Part shown: positions 54,701-64,000 of the stretch, piece by piece
Layout of the letters: every line of letters begins with the position of its first letter
Position numbering within the stretch: the first letter of the stretch is position 1
Assembly (NCBI RefSeq): GCF_000002595.2
Contig: NC_057006.1
Location: 4,943,356-5,007,355, forward strand
Direction: 5' to 3'
DNA length: 64,000 nucleotides
From: Chlamydomonas reinhardtii
Lineage: Eukaryota > Chlorophyta > Chlorophyceae > Chlamydomonadales > Chlamydomonadaceae
Notes under the pieces: generated by a model
Database searches by the model: none
What the model was told of the DNA's origin: nothing
Seen by the model: only the letters and a program-made list of their open reading frames with translations
Translations under genes and position numbers: made by a program

Positions 54701-55466
54701 CAGATACTGTGTAGCTTCGCATTGGGACCCAGCGTCAAGCGGCCGTGCGGTGGGAACCTCGAGCAAGCCATGGCAGGTCAGCATCCGTCCCGTTCAAGCC
54801 CGCTGCCCACACCCACCACAGCTTGCAGCCCGCGGCCTTGAGCTGGCTGCACAGCTTTTCTGCGATCTCCTTGCTGAAACCGAACTCGGTGCCGTACAAC
54901 ACCGTCACGGGCTTCATTTCGGGCGAGGGGCCTGCCTCCTTGGGCTTCGCGGGCGCAGCAGTGGCAGAGGCGGCTTTGCCAGCCGCACCGCGCTTGTTGC
55001 CGACCAGGAAGCTATCGAAGTCAAGTGGGTTGCGTGTGTCCACCTCCTCGCCCGCGTTTCGGAAGAAGGCGTCAATGGGTCCGCTCTGCAGGCCGCCGCC
55101 CACGGGCCGGCTGCCAGTAGAGCCAACCGGCTCGGGCGCCTTGAAGAAGGCATCGACTGTGAACGGAAAGCGGAGCGCAGACGTGGTGAGCAGGGAGGAA
55201 GGGAGCGCTAGGAAGGAAGGCATGAAGCGCGATACGGGGATCGCGCGGGTGGTGCTTGCAGGCAGCCGGGGACCGCTGCTCAAGTAGCAGGTGGTTTCCC
55301 AGTGCGTGCACGTCACTCCTACAGGCACTCCATCCGGGCACTCACTGTCCGTGCGCTCGTCCTCTGCTTTCCGGCCGCGGGAGTATAGGTACCACGCCAC
55401 TGGCACACCAGCCGCCAGCGCCCAGCGCCAGTACGCGCTGGACGTCTTGGCGGGTTCGCCGGCCAT
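51799..55466 (-). CDS. Membrane-anchored NADPH-dependent diflavin reductase (cytochrome P450 reductase / CysJ family)
   Basis: Moves electrons from NADPH through FAD and FMN to a P450, heme oxygenase-like or sulfite reductase-type partner. Ten exons in phase: 55466-55346, 55156-54817, 54632-54548, 54373-54264, 54136-53949, 53756-53542, 53359-53217, 53081-52664, 52498-52205 and 52035-51799, 716 residues. Residues about 11-29 (AYWRWALAAGVPVAWYLYS) form an N-terminal anchor followed by Arg/Lys, as in ER-bound P450 reductases. Then a linker with two DAFF motifs, the FMN domain (VLYGTEFGFSKEIAEKL, ACSTQGDGVPPTE), the FAD domain (LYSISSSP, GVCSTMLSERL), and the NADPH domain (IIMVGPGTGLAPFRSF, HFYVCGDASSMAGSVEKALL). 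The end GRYQRDVWY resembles bacterial sulfite reductase flavoprotein rather than plant P450 reductase. An NGHA tandem insertion sits in the connecting domain. The class is certain; the partner is not. Confidence 0.9.
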
Positions 55467-56025
55467 CGCGGTCCGCAGGCGTTAAAGAGGGCGCGGGACC
55501 GGGCCCTCGACGCGCTGTTAGGTTGGATGCGTATGGAGCAACCTCAAACTCCACTCGCTCTGACAGAAGGACCCGATGAAGTGAAATGGGTCAAGAGTCG
55601 CGAGCAGGGATCAAAGTCGCTGGCCAGGGGTCGCACACGCTCTCAGGATAAATATTGCGCTAAGAAGTTAGCGGCACGGGCTGCAAGCTCTCAACAATCT
55701 AAGCTGGCCGCGGCTTGAGAGAGGAAGCTGGATCCTGAGTGGGATGGGGGCAAGGAAGGCGCCAAAGTTCGGGGGGGGGGGCAAGCTGCAGTCTATTCCA
55801 ACAGCGCCAACTACAACTCAAGTTTAGGTAGAGAACTCTGCTAAGAAGGCAGCATAGCCTGCTGTCGCTTTCACCACCAAGCGCAAGAACGTCGGCACCC
55901 CCCCGGCGACGTTCCCTCAGAATCGCGTTATAAGGCCACTTTGACTTTCATTACGGTGCTACATACGGACGCACGTCCTAGGACTGCTCTGACGACGAGC
56001 TGCTAGTAGTGTTAGAGCTTGAAAC
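55467..56025. other. Divergent promoter region, reductase and CKS1
   Basis: About 560 bases between the two start codons, without coding sequence. It contains an E2F-like motif at 55759-55766, a run of ten G at about 55771-55780, and a more AT-rich stretch at 55800-55990. Confidence 0.5.
55759..55766 (-). promoter_or_regulatory. E2F-like motif upstream of CKS1
   Basis: The minus strand reads TTTGGCGC, matching TTTSGCGC, 260 bases before the CKS1 start. CKS1 is a cell-cycle gene, which makes the site plausible; the diflavin reductase start lies about as far on the other side. Confidence 0.35.
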
Positions 56026-56626
56026 ATGGCACAGAACAACATTCAGTACTCGGAGAAGTATTACGACGACGTCTACGAGTACCGGTGAGCACGGCGAGAC
56101 TATATAAGACCCGCGAGACGGCTCGCGAGCACTCCAACCTGCACCGGGACCACAGCTGACAATTTCAATTCACGGTCGCTTGCGCCCAGGCACGTCGTCC
56201 TGCCCCCGGAGATTGCCCAGCTGCTTCCCAAAGGCCGCCTTCTATCAGAGGTGAGGCGTGCTTATGATAGACGGCATTCCTATGCGCCCCTGCGCCAACT
56301 TCGCCTTTAAACTATCTCATCCCCCGCTGCTTTCCTGCAGAACGAGTGGCGCGCTCTGGGCGTGCAGCAGTCGCGTGGCTGGGTGCACTACGCGATTCAC
56401 CGACCAGAGCCACATATCATGCTGTTCAGGTGGGTCTGGCTCCGGCAGTATGACGCAGCCGTGCGGCGGTTCGACTGCCTTGCGACTGCACCCGTCGCCG
56501 CGGTCCTGAATGACGGCACTGCTTGCTGTCTAACATGCCGTGCACGCCCGTGTCACACCTGGCCGCAGGCGGCCAAAGGGCTACGGCACCAACCCCGTAG
56601 CGCCTGAGGCTCTGCAGGTTCAGTAA
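56026..56626 (+). CDS. CKS1: Cyclin-dependent kinase regulatory subunit CKS1
   Basis: Small phosphate-binding adaptor of CDK-cyclin complexes, promoting processive substrate phosphorylation in nucleus and cytoplasm. Four exons in phase: 56026-56084, 56190-56250, 56341-56429 and 56569-56626, 88 residues, the usual plant length. The sequence starts [20 protein letters not shown] and continues with [40 protein letters not shown] and [13 protein letters not shown]. The anion-binding Arg/Trp/Ser residues and the HxPEPH hinge that allows strand exchange are intact. The C-terminal tail, [16 protein letters not shown], differs from land-plant tails. The start has AAAC before ATG. TGTAA at 56960-56964 is the nearest poly(A) signal. 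Confidence 0.97.
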
Positions 56627-58048
56627 GATGACGGCGTTGGAGCATACCAGTAGCAGCCAACGATGCGTGTGATGACATATCTAACCTGACGTGTACATAT
56701 GGAGTGGAGGGAATGCAGACTGACGGCACATGGCCGTATCGGAATGCGGGTGTGCTTATTTAAATGGCTCTGCAAGGGGGGAAGACGTGGGGGGAAGACT
56801 CCAACGAGCATGGGAATCTGCATGCAGATGACGTGATACCGCTGTCCAGGAGTGCCGCTATCCGCATCTGCGCACTGTGAGCAAGTTGACGAGGGTGTAT
56901 GTATTGGCAGCCAATCATGTGCAGGGCTACAAGCCCATCCGTGCCACAGGCGAGGGCGCTGTAAGATCCCGTTACGTCACCCGGCGTATCCGGTGATGGG
57001 ATTCGGGCACCTGTAAACAGTGGCCTGCAATATAGTGGATCTTGGCGTTGACGCACTCCTTGGCTTGATACAACACAAACACGTGTCTTGGCGTTGATGT
57101 AGCTGTAAGGTTTTGGGGCGAACAGCTTCAGTGCCTGGGGTAAGTTTGCACGTACCATCCATGCATGAGGAGCCGGGACAGCCGTGAGCCGCGCGGGGAA
57201 CCAGATATCAGCTGCCTCCGGTCATTGGGAGCTGTCGAACACACAGCTCGTCATATGGTCGGTTGCCAGGGTGTGTGATGGGACAGTGGCAAGGCAGGTT
57301 GGTAAGGTCCCTTAGGGCGCAGCTAATTCCCATACCCAACAAATGGCAAACAGTTGGCAGAGGCAGGGCAAGAGTGCGCGGCTGGTCTAACGCCGGAGTT
57401 ACTGTACCGACGAGTTGCTGGCTGGCTGGAAGTTTGCTGACGCGCATTCCTCACGCTCCGGGCGCCCGGCCAGGCGATAGCACCACACAGACACACCGCA
57501 ACGCCACACTCGCGAGGCAGAGCCGCATCGCACCTGCAGGAAGGTGACCAGCGTCCACGGATGAGCACGAGAGGCAGCCGCAGAGAAAATGCAAACGGAG
57601 TGCAGCAAAGCAATGGCCGGGCGACAGTGTGACAAGCAGGGGCGCAAACAGGGCGAGGCAAGGCAGAAGAGTGTGCTGTTGCTCCCGGGGCGGTGGATTA
57701 CGAGTCTTAGACAGGCAGCCTCCACAGGGAAGGCCTGGTTGCCCTGCAAGGGTCGGGACCCCGGATACACAGGCCGTTTATTGACTCCTTACTGCCGTGT
57801 AGCGTTACAAACCGCCACGGCCCCAAACGACAATCCCAATCTCTCAAAACCGACAATGGCCTCCACTCATGCCTTCCTTAAGCAGCCTCGTACTCACTTG
57901 CGGCCCGCAGCGGCCTTCATACTACGGCCTCCTAGCTCGGGCCGCACAGTTCCCGATAACCCCACCAAGTCCGCCGTGCCCGCCCAAGCCCGCCCGTGTT
58001 GAGGTTGCACTAGTGGCCGAAAGTGCTGCCAGAGTTTGGTAGTAGTTC
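56627..58048. other. Convergent 3' UTR region
   Basis: No gene seen between CKS1 and the tyrosine recombinase. Plus-strand TGTAA occurs at 56960, 57012 and 57101. A minus-strand TGTAA at 57809-57805 lies about 240 bases after the recombinase stop. No reverse transcriptase, RNase H or transposase-like sequence is present. Confidence 0.5.
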
Positions 58049-58970
58049 TCAACGACGGAAGGTCATGGCGCGGGTGACGGCAGCCATGGTGGCGGCGCTC
58101 TCCTTTACATAGCGCTTCTCGAACACCTTGGAGTGTTCGGCCCAGCGGCCGGTCTTGCGAACCAAGGTGCGGTCGGCTCCACCCTCGACAGCGGCAGTGG
58201 CGCCGCTCGCGCGGAACGAGTGCGTACCAACCTTCTTTGTGATGCCGGCGGCGCGCAGCAGCTCCGTAACGCGCGGGTACACGTACGAGTACGGCAGGGC
58301 CGGGATGGGAGACGCGAGCGGCGCCGTCACCTGCTGCAGGCGCTGGGCGCCATCGGTGCCGGGGGTGACGGCGCGCATCAGGGGTCCGGCGTCCTCGCCC
58401 TCGCCAGGGAACCGGTTATAGGCGCCGGCGGCGAAGAGCTGCTCCACCAGCGCGACCGGGCACGAGAGGCCGCCGGTGGCGCCGATGGTTACATCGGCAC
58501 CATCTGCGCGCTGGTCCGTTTTGCTGCGCCATAAGTGGATTTCAAGCGCCGCGCCAGGCTCCACGCGCAGCAGTTCATGGTGGACCATCACGCGAGACAG
58601 GTCGTCGAAGCGCAGCAAGCCAGTGAAGGCTAGCACGCAGCCGGTCACCAGCATGCGCACCTCCAGCGACGGGGGGGCTGCTGGGTCCAGCAAGTGGAAG
58701 GCCACAAATGTTTCTAGCTCGTCGAACGTGAGTAGCTCCCGCTGGCGGCGGCGCGGCACGAGAGTGCGCCGCGCCGCCTCCCTGAGAAGCGCCGCCAGAG
58801 GGTGTTGCATGGGGGAGGGGCGGCCGACCAGGCTGAAGTGGGCTGTGACAGCTGCGCTGGCCTGTTCAATGGTCTGCGGCCCCACACCACGCTGACGAGC
58901 GCTCTCCGTGAGCTCCTGCAGGTAGCTGGCTGCGGTCGCGGGCGCGCAGTCGTAGGGGTCGAAGCCTCGA
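58049..58970 (-). mobile_element. Tyrosine recombinase gene (Crypton-like or DIRS-related, possibly domesticated)
   Basis: A single open frame ends with TGA at 58049. It holds a helical core-binding domain (SYLQELTESARQRGVG, ATVTAHFSL-like segment) and a catalytic domain with the expected residues in order: Arg in FTGLLRFDDL, Lys in WRSKTDQ, His and Arg in GTHSFRASGAT, Trp in TGRWAEHSKVF, and the nucleophile Tyr in FEKRYV. The frame stays open rightwards through TTCGA-rich repeats to about 59116 but has no ATG there; the first in-frame ATG is in PSPMQHPLAALL. An upstream exon is therefore likely and the 5' end is uncertain. I see no reverse transcriptase within 1.4 kb on either side, which favours a Crypton-type DNA element or a host gene derived from one over a DIRS-type element. 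The reading frame looks whole. Confidence 0.75.
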
Positions 58971-59110
58971 AATACAATCGAAGTGTTAATCGAAGCCTCG
59001 AAATACAATCGAAGTCTCGAAATACAGTAATACAATTGTTCGAACGGCCTAACACACAGGCCGTTAATCGAAGCCTCGAAATACAATCGAAGCCTCGAAA
59101 TACAGTACAG
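58958..59110. repeat. TTCGA-rich repeat arrays beside the tyrosine recombinase
   Basis: The unit TCGAAGCCTCGAAATACAA or close variants occurs about five times, at roughly 58958-58984, 58990-59027 and 59069-59110. A short spacer and the inverted repeat at 59043-59065 separate the second and third blocks. Copies are direct repeats within the array. Confidence 0.85.
59043..59065. other. Perfect inverted repeat, candidate recombination site
   Basis: AACGGCCT and AGGCCGTT, 8-base perfect inverted arms around the 7-base spacer AACACAC. This is the arm-spacer-arm layout of tyrosine recombinase core sites, though the arms are shorter than the 13 bases of loxP. It lies about 75 bases from the recombinase coding region. 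Confidence 0.5.
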
Positions 59111-60607
59111 AAGCACAACGGCAGATAAAGCGCCGTGTGCTCCTGACGCCTACAAGACCCAGCTCGGTCCGGCCCCATGCAGGCACGTACCCGAGCGTCC
59201 TGCGCCGTGCGTGACTTTAACGCAACACGGCAGTTACGTCGCAATAACTAGACTTATCTCCACTGCGCTGCGATAAGTCAGCGCTTAGCAGAGGACTCAG
59301 GACTGAACGTCACGACTGAACGTAATTAATGCACACACGCCCGTGGGGGTACGGAACTCAAGCTCCCCACGTCAGCTGATCGATTGTGGGTCTGACAACG
59401 ATTCCGCGGCCCTTACATCGTCTCCTGGTCTCGAGTTTTAACCGGAGTCTTCAGGGAATCAGGGCCCCTTGTCCAGGCGCCGCGCCCCGCCCGCACGTAG
59501 CGGCCACCATCCAGTGAGGGGACCGCCTTCACCCTTTGCGTGTGGACACTTGATGTCGGTGGTGGGGCGCATGGGGTCGCTATGGGGTCTATCGGCCGCC
59601 GAAGCCGCCTCCCCTCGTGTTACAGTCTGCAATCCCGCGCCTTAGTCCAGTTTGCATGCCGTTGTCCGCTGCCAGGGGTGCTGTGCACGCCCCTGTCCTC
59701 TGCTCCCTGCCTGAGTGCCCGATCTGTCCTCCCCAAACAGCACGCAGCGCCAGAACCTCCCCTTCGCAGCCTCCTAAAGTGGCAGGAACACAGCTTCCCT
59801 ACTAAACACATGTTGATGACATCCGCACCTCAGTACACGCCTCTCCTGGTCCAAACAAGATGTTGACGGCCACGCTACTTCCATACTCACACAAAACGGC
59901 AAGCGCCACTATTACACCAGCAACCTGGAAACGTTCAGTGCCCACCGTCCTAGTAAAGGCCACAAGCCCGCCACCATCTGATGTCTAGTTTCACAACATG
60001 GCCTATGGTCTCTGGTCTCTGACACCATCACTGCGCAAGAAGAGCAATGTCGTGGAGTTGTCCGGGTAGAAAATGTTCTCAGTGCTGTACTGCCATCACA
60101 GCAGCATAATTGTCATGTGAAAGCAGTTTGCGTCGTTCCTGGTGGACCATGTGTGCTTGTCAAGGCACGCATTCCTGCGCAAGCACCTAATGAATGCGTG
60201 TGCCTCTGCACCTAGCGCATGCCGCTGCAGCCGCTGATTTCACGCTCGCATGTCTGCTCAACCGCTCAATGCAACAGTACATGCTGCCCCAAAAGCAAAA
60301 TATAAATGCACAACCACAGTTCAGAAGCTTCGTGCTGCCGCCCCCCCCCCCGTCATCAGATGTAGCAAAATCAAGCATGCTTCAATGCCATGCACCCTGT
60401 GATTCAGCTACCGATGTGCCGTCACTACTCCGCCAGCACCTTTGCAAACCGTCCTTATACCCCCTAGGCCTTCCTGTCTTCGCCCATGCGCTTGTCCCGG
60501 TCAACCCTACAAGTGTCGCTGGCTCGCTGCCCCCACTCACACACGCTCAAGCTCACTACATGCACTCAGTATCTGAATCATTACGCGCGATGACCGCACG
60601 CGGCCAC
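59111..60607. other. Intergenic region
   Basis: No gene recognised. It separates the recombinase from the 3' end of the nucleotidase gene, both read leftwards, so its right part is the nucleotidase 3' UTR. It is less GC-rich than average. A C-run lies at about 60340-60350. Confidence 0.45.
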
Positions 60608-63600
60608 TTACACGGCCTCCAGCACATTGACGATGCGGCCCTCCACACGGGGAGCGATACAGTAGTGGCCGCCGTCGGGATGGGGCACTGCTAGGCCGTG
60701 CGTGCGCGCCTGGGTGCGCTGCGTGGGCGTGGTGCTGTCGTCCGCGCCGCCCGTGTCGAGGGCCGCCAGGCTGCAGCAGCGGCAAAAGCAATGTGCAGAA
60801 GTCACTGTTTAGACTGTCAGATATGGTACTGTAAGTCTGTAACTACAGGCGGGCCTTTGGCCTGCATGCGCGCGCAGTGCTTGGCCAGCTGCCCAAAGAA
60901 GTCCTATGGGTCGTATTTATGCCGTGTGAACCGCTAGTTGTAGAAATTTAGCCACCACTCACTTGTTGAGGCTCTTGCTGGACTTGGTCTGCTTGAGCCA
61001 GCGGTTCGTGAGCGAGCGCAGGTAGATCTTCCGCCCGTCCCACTTGTTGAGGACACGCAACTAACAGGGGGCAGAACAAGGGAAAATAAAGCCAGACCTC
61101 TGTGTGTGCACAAGCCAGGAATTAAGCCAGCTAGAATGCAGCCGGCCAGGCAAGGGCAAGGCATAGTCCTACCTGAATGAAGTGATTCTTGACCGTTGAC
61201 GGAATCACGACACCGGCCTCCTCGTCCACCAACACCTTGCATTGCGTGAATACGTCGTAGCCGTCCCTGCCCTGCGCCAGGTACTCCTGAGGGGGGCCGG
61301 CGCAGAAAGCAACCACGTATACGGTCAGTACCAATATCAGCAACAACATACTAAGGCGTTGTGAGAATAGATCTACGCTTGTGCTTACGGCCACCGTTGG
61401 AGGAAAGTTCGTCAGCCCACACAGCTTCATTGCCACGCTGAGAAGCCTGCCCGCTGCACATGCGCATCTGCACATGCGCAGCTGCACATGAACAGTGCAC
61501 CAGCTGTGCGGCGCTCACCTTGACCGCCACCTTGTACTTGTGGTCCAGCTCCATGGGCACCGGCTCCGATTCAAACTCCCTGTAGGCAATGGAAGTTATG
61601 GTGGGAGTACGGTATGAGTCTCAAGACCAAGAAACTACGACGGCAGTCTATCATGATTGCGGTACTACAAGAGAGGACAACCCGAGCTATCATGCCCCTG
61701 ACCAGAAACAGGCATTCACATGGCTTGAGTGCCGCACACCCTCACCAGATGTACACCGAGCCGGGCACAATGCGTGAGCCCGGGGGCTTGCTGGGGTCGA
61801 AGCTGAACTTCACGCCCGACACCTGGGGGAAGCGGCCCTCCAGCTTGGGCCACATTGACACGCCGTTCTCAAGCGCCGTGATGACCTGTGTACATTTGGT
61901 AGCGTTCGTAGCACGGCACCATTGATTGCCTAGCACACGTCTGGCCCGCAAATGCCCGCCGACGGAACGCATTACGTACGCAGCTCAGTGAGTCCTGACT
62001 CCTCACCTGCGCTCCCGTACACTCCAGCACTTCAGTCGTGTCGACCATGGGCAGGATGGAAACGAAGTCCTTGGCCTTGATCACACCCGCTGGGTGGATC
62101 ATGTCCGAGCTGCACGGCAGAGCAATCGGCGCGAGGAGAGCGGTAAGGAAGCTACGGCGGCAGCCTCCCCAGCCCCAGTGCCCCCAGCCATGTCGACCCC
62201 AGCAGGCGTGCGGTGCGTCCTGGTGTGACAGCACACTGCTCACCGTAGTGAACCGGAGTTGAGGATGGCAATGTCTGCGCCTGCCGCCTTGCGCCAAGCG
62301 TCCGCCACGAAGTTGCCGAGGTTCGACTCGCGGTTCCGCACCGTCTGGAAGCGGCCGTCAAGCGGCTCCAGCGACTCGCCAATGTCCTCGTCCATCTTCT
62401 CGCCCATCAGCTTCATGTACTCGTTCACAATCTGCAGGACAAGCACGCATACGGCACACATGGTTGACGTCGATTAACATATGCCTAGTTGACGTAGGCG
62501 CCTACGTCGTGCAGTGCTGTGACGGTTGGCCGTGTAGCGACCTCGGCGCCAAACACCAACACGTTGAGACCCCGGAGGCTGCGAAGCCCCACATTCCGCT
62601 GCCACCGTAGCCGCTGTCTTGCTCAACGAGTGCCCTCCCCTGGGCTAGCGCGCACCGCCCTCCACCCAAACCCCCGCACACACACACGCACCTCTTTGGC
62701 TGCCGGGTCCTCCGGCACCGAGCCGTCGATGACCAGTCGCTCCACCGACATCTTGGGGTCCGTGGTGCTGCCGTTGGGGAACTCCACCTCGATCAGCGAC
62801 ATGTCGCGGAAGTCGGTGCCGCTCTTGACCATCAGGTTGTTGTGCGGCTCGATGAAGGCCGACACGTAGTGGTGGTCGTGGCCGCCCAGCACCAGGTGGA
62901 ACTCGGGCACCTCGGCGGCCAGCTTGCGGTCGTTGGGCTCGCGCATGTGCGTCAGCGCAATCAGCACCTCCGCGCCCTTTGCCTGCAGCATGAAACCAGG
63001 CGTAAACGCCACGCCTGAGTACGCTGACACGAGCTCGCCTCGGCTGGCATTACCCACGCACTTCTGCTGTTGTCTTCGCCAGTGGGCAGTGCCTGCCCAC
63101 AGGCTCTGGTTCCGCCTCCTGCCCATCCGTCCGCCCCGGTCGCCGCGTGGGACCCTACAGCACTACATAGCCCGCCGCAGCCGCGCACCTTGAGCTCCCG
63201 TGCCGCCGCGCGGCCGACCTCAATGAAGTCCTTGTACTCCATGTCCGCCACGTTCACCGCGCCCAGCGTCTCCAGCCACTCCTCCTCCACCAGGCCCACA
63301 ATGCCGACCTTGATGCCTGCGCATGACACACCAGTGATGCTCGGGCCCTGTCTTCAATACCATGCGCACCCATGGTAAAAGGGAATGGCCGTTGCGGCGT
63401 CCATGGAATGTTGGCTGGGGGTTGGCACCTCTACTCCCGCACTCACCGTTCCAGTCCTGCAGCCACGTCGTGCCCGCGCCACCGTAGGGGAACTCTGCAG
63501 ACGCAGCGACCATGAAATGTCAGTAGGTGCAGCGATACCTCCATGCGGCAAACCTAAGCAGGCGCTATACCCCACGCAGAGACCCTACCGCTCCGATCGA

Positions 63601-64000
63601 CCCACCTTGGCCGCGCTCAATCACGTTCGCCATGAGCCAGGGGAAGTTGCACTGTGAGTTGAGCTTCATCATGTTCTCCAGACCGTAATCAAAGTCGTGG
63701 TTCTGCAGAGGACGCAAGTTAAACTCAGTTACTGCCAAGGCAGGTGGGGGCGGCAGAGCACCGGGCCGTGGGAGCGGTGGCCGAGCTGCTGCCGCTGCCA
63801 CATTGTGCAGCTCCGTTGTGTTGCCCAAGCCCCCGTTCAGTAACCCGCTATGCTGTCTATCGCTGATACACCCGAAGCGTCAGGCTGATGACGGGCGGGG
63901 CCCCAAACTTTCGCGCATGCGCATGCCGCAAATTGGGCTGACCGTCGTTTCGAGTTTCAAGTCCGCCACACCAGGCCGCATGTACCTACCCCAACGCAGG
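60608..64000 (-). CDS. 5'-nucleotidase family metallophosphoesterase, 5' end outside window
   Basis: Dinuclear-metal phosphatase of the UshA/CD73 type, hydrolysing nucleotides or related phosphoesters; often secreted or membrane-bound, but the N-terminus is not visible. Exons in phase: 64000-63990 (partial), 63702-63606, 63494-63447, 63316-63189, 62982-62692, 62431-62244, 62109-62007, 61885-61746, 61579-61519, 61286-61173, 61060-60963 and 60770-60608, about 480 visible residues. Metal ligands are GNHDFDYG (split by an intron after VG), LTHMREPND and GGHDHHY. The C-terminal substrate domain shows ESNLGNFVADAWR, AILNSGSLRSD, FVSILPMVDT and GRDGYDVF. After it comes a basic helix, LTNRWLKQTKSSKSLNK, and a tail ending VEGRIVNVLEAV. 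GHDHHY instead of GHTHDY points to the eukaryotic branch. The first Asp-His motif lies beyond the right edge. Confidence 0.87.

Noticed and set aside
58049-59116. Taking the whole open frame to 59116 as the recombinase protein
   Set aside because: The frame beyond about 58970 is repeat-derived and begins with a non-ATG codon; a spliced upstream exon is more likely.

Overview
The window looks like nuclear DNA of a volvocine green alga (Chlamydomonas, Gonium or Volvox relative). The grounds are very GC-rich sequence, intron-dense genes with GTGAGT/GTGCGT-type donors, long (GT)n/(CA)n tracts inside introns, TGTAA poly(A) signals downstream of several stops, Ala/Gly/Gln-rich proteins, and plant- or algal-type versions of conserved eukaryotic proteins (myo-inositol-phosphate synthase, CKS1, THO6, ESC/FIE). 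I cannot name the species. Three runs of N (11263-12036, 14818-15717, 19631-19989) are assembly gaps, all inside introns or lost exons of one gene.

Layout. 1-3238 (-): 5' part of a very large Ala/Gln/His/Pro-rich protein that runs off the left edge. 5240-6480 (+): small unrecognised protein behind an 18-unit GCACC repeat. 8062-27317 (-): a 19-kb gene for the catalytic subunit of DNA polymerase epsilon, with 37 visible exons. 28120-30450 (+): a probable chloroplast membrane protein. 31817-34793 (-): a 955-residue, mostly disordered, probably nuclear protein. 35035-38198 (+): ESC/EED/FIE, the WD40 subunit of Polycomb repressive complex 2. 38471-41181 (+): a thymine/mismatch-uracil DNA glycosylase (TDG/MUG family). 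42121-44283 (-): a small armadillo-repeat protein. 44959-47587 (+): THO complex subunit 6. 48331-50579 (-): inositol-3-phosphate synthase. 51799-55466 (-): a membrane-anchored NADPH-dependent diflavin reductase. 56026-56626 (+): CKS1. 58049-about 58970 (-): a tyrosine recombinase with a candidate recombination site beside it. 60608 to beyond 64000 (-): a 5'-nucleotidase/metallophosphoesterase that continues off the right edge.

For every gene whose exons are listed, exon phases were checked by hand. The joined lengths are multiples of three for all complete genes, which is the main support for the splice models of the unrecognised genes.

There is no operon logic. Genes alternate in divergent and convergent pairs with short shared promoters (241 bp between the 31817-34793 gene and ESC). 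Several products serve chromosome replication, repair, chromatin and the cell cycle (Pol epsilon, TDG-like glycosylase, ESC, CKS1), and E2F-like motifs lie upstream of Pol epsilon and of CKS1. The most unusual material is the solitary tyrosine recombinase with its loxP-like inverted repeat and TTCGA-rich arrays, and three families of short dispersed repeats that occur almost only in introns.
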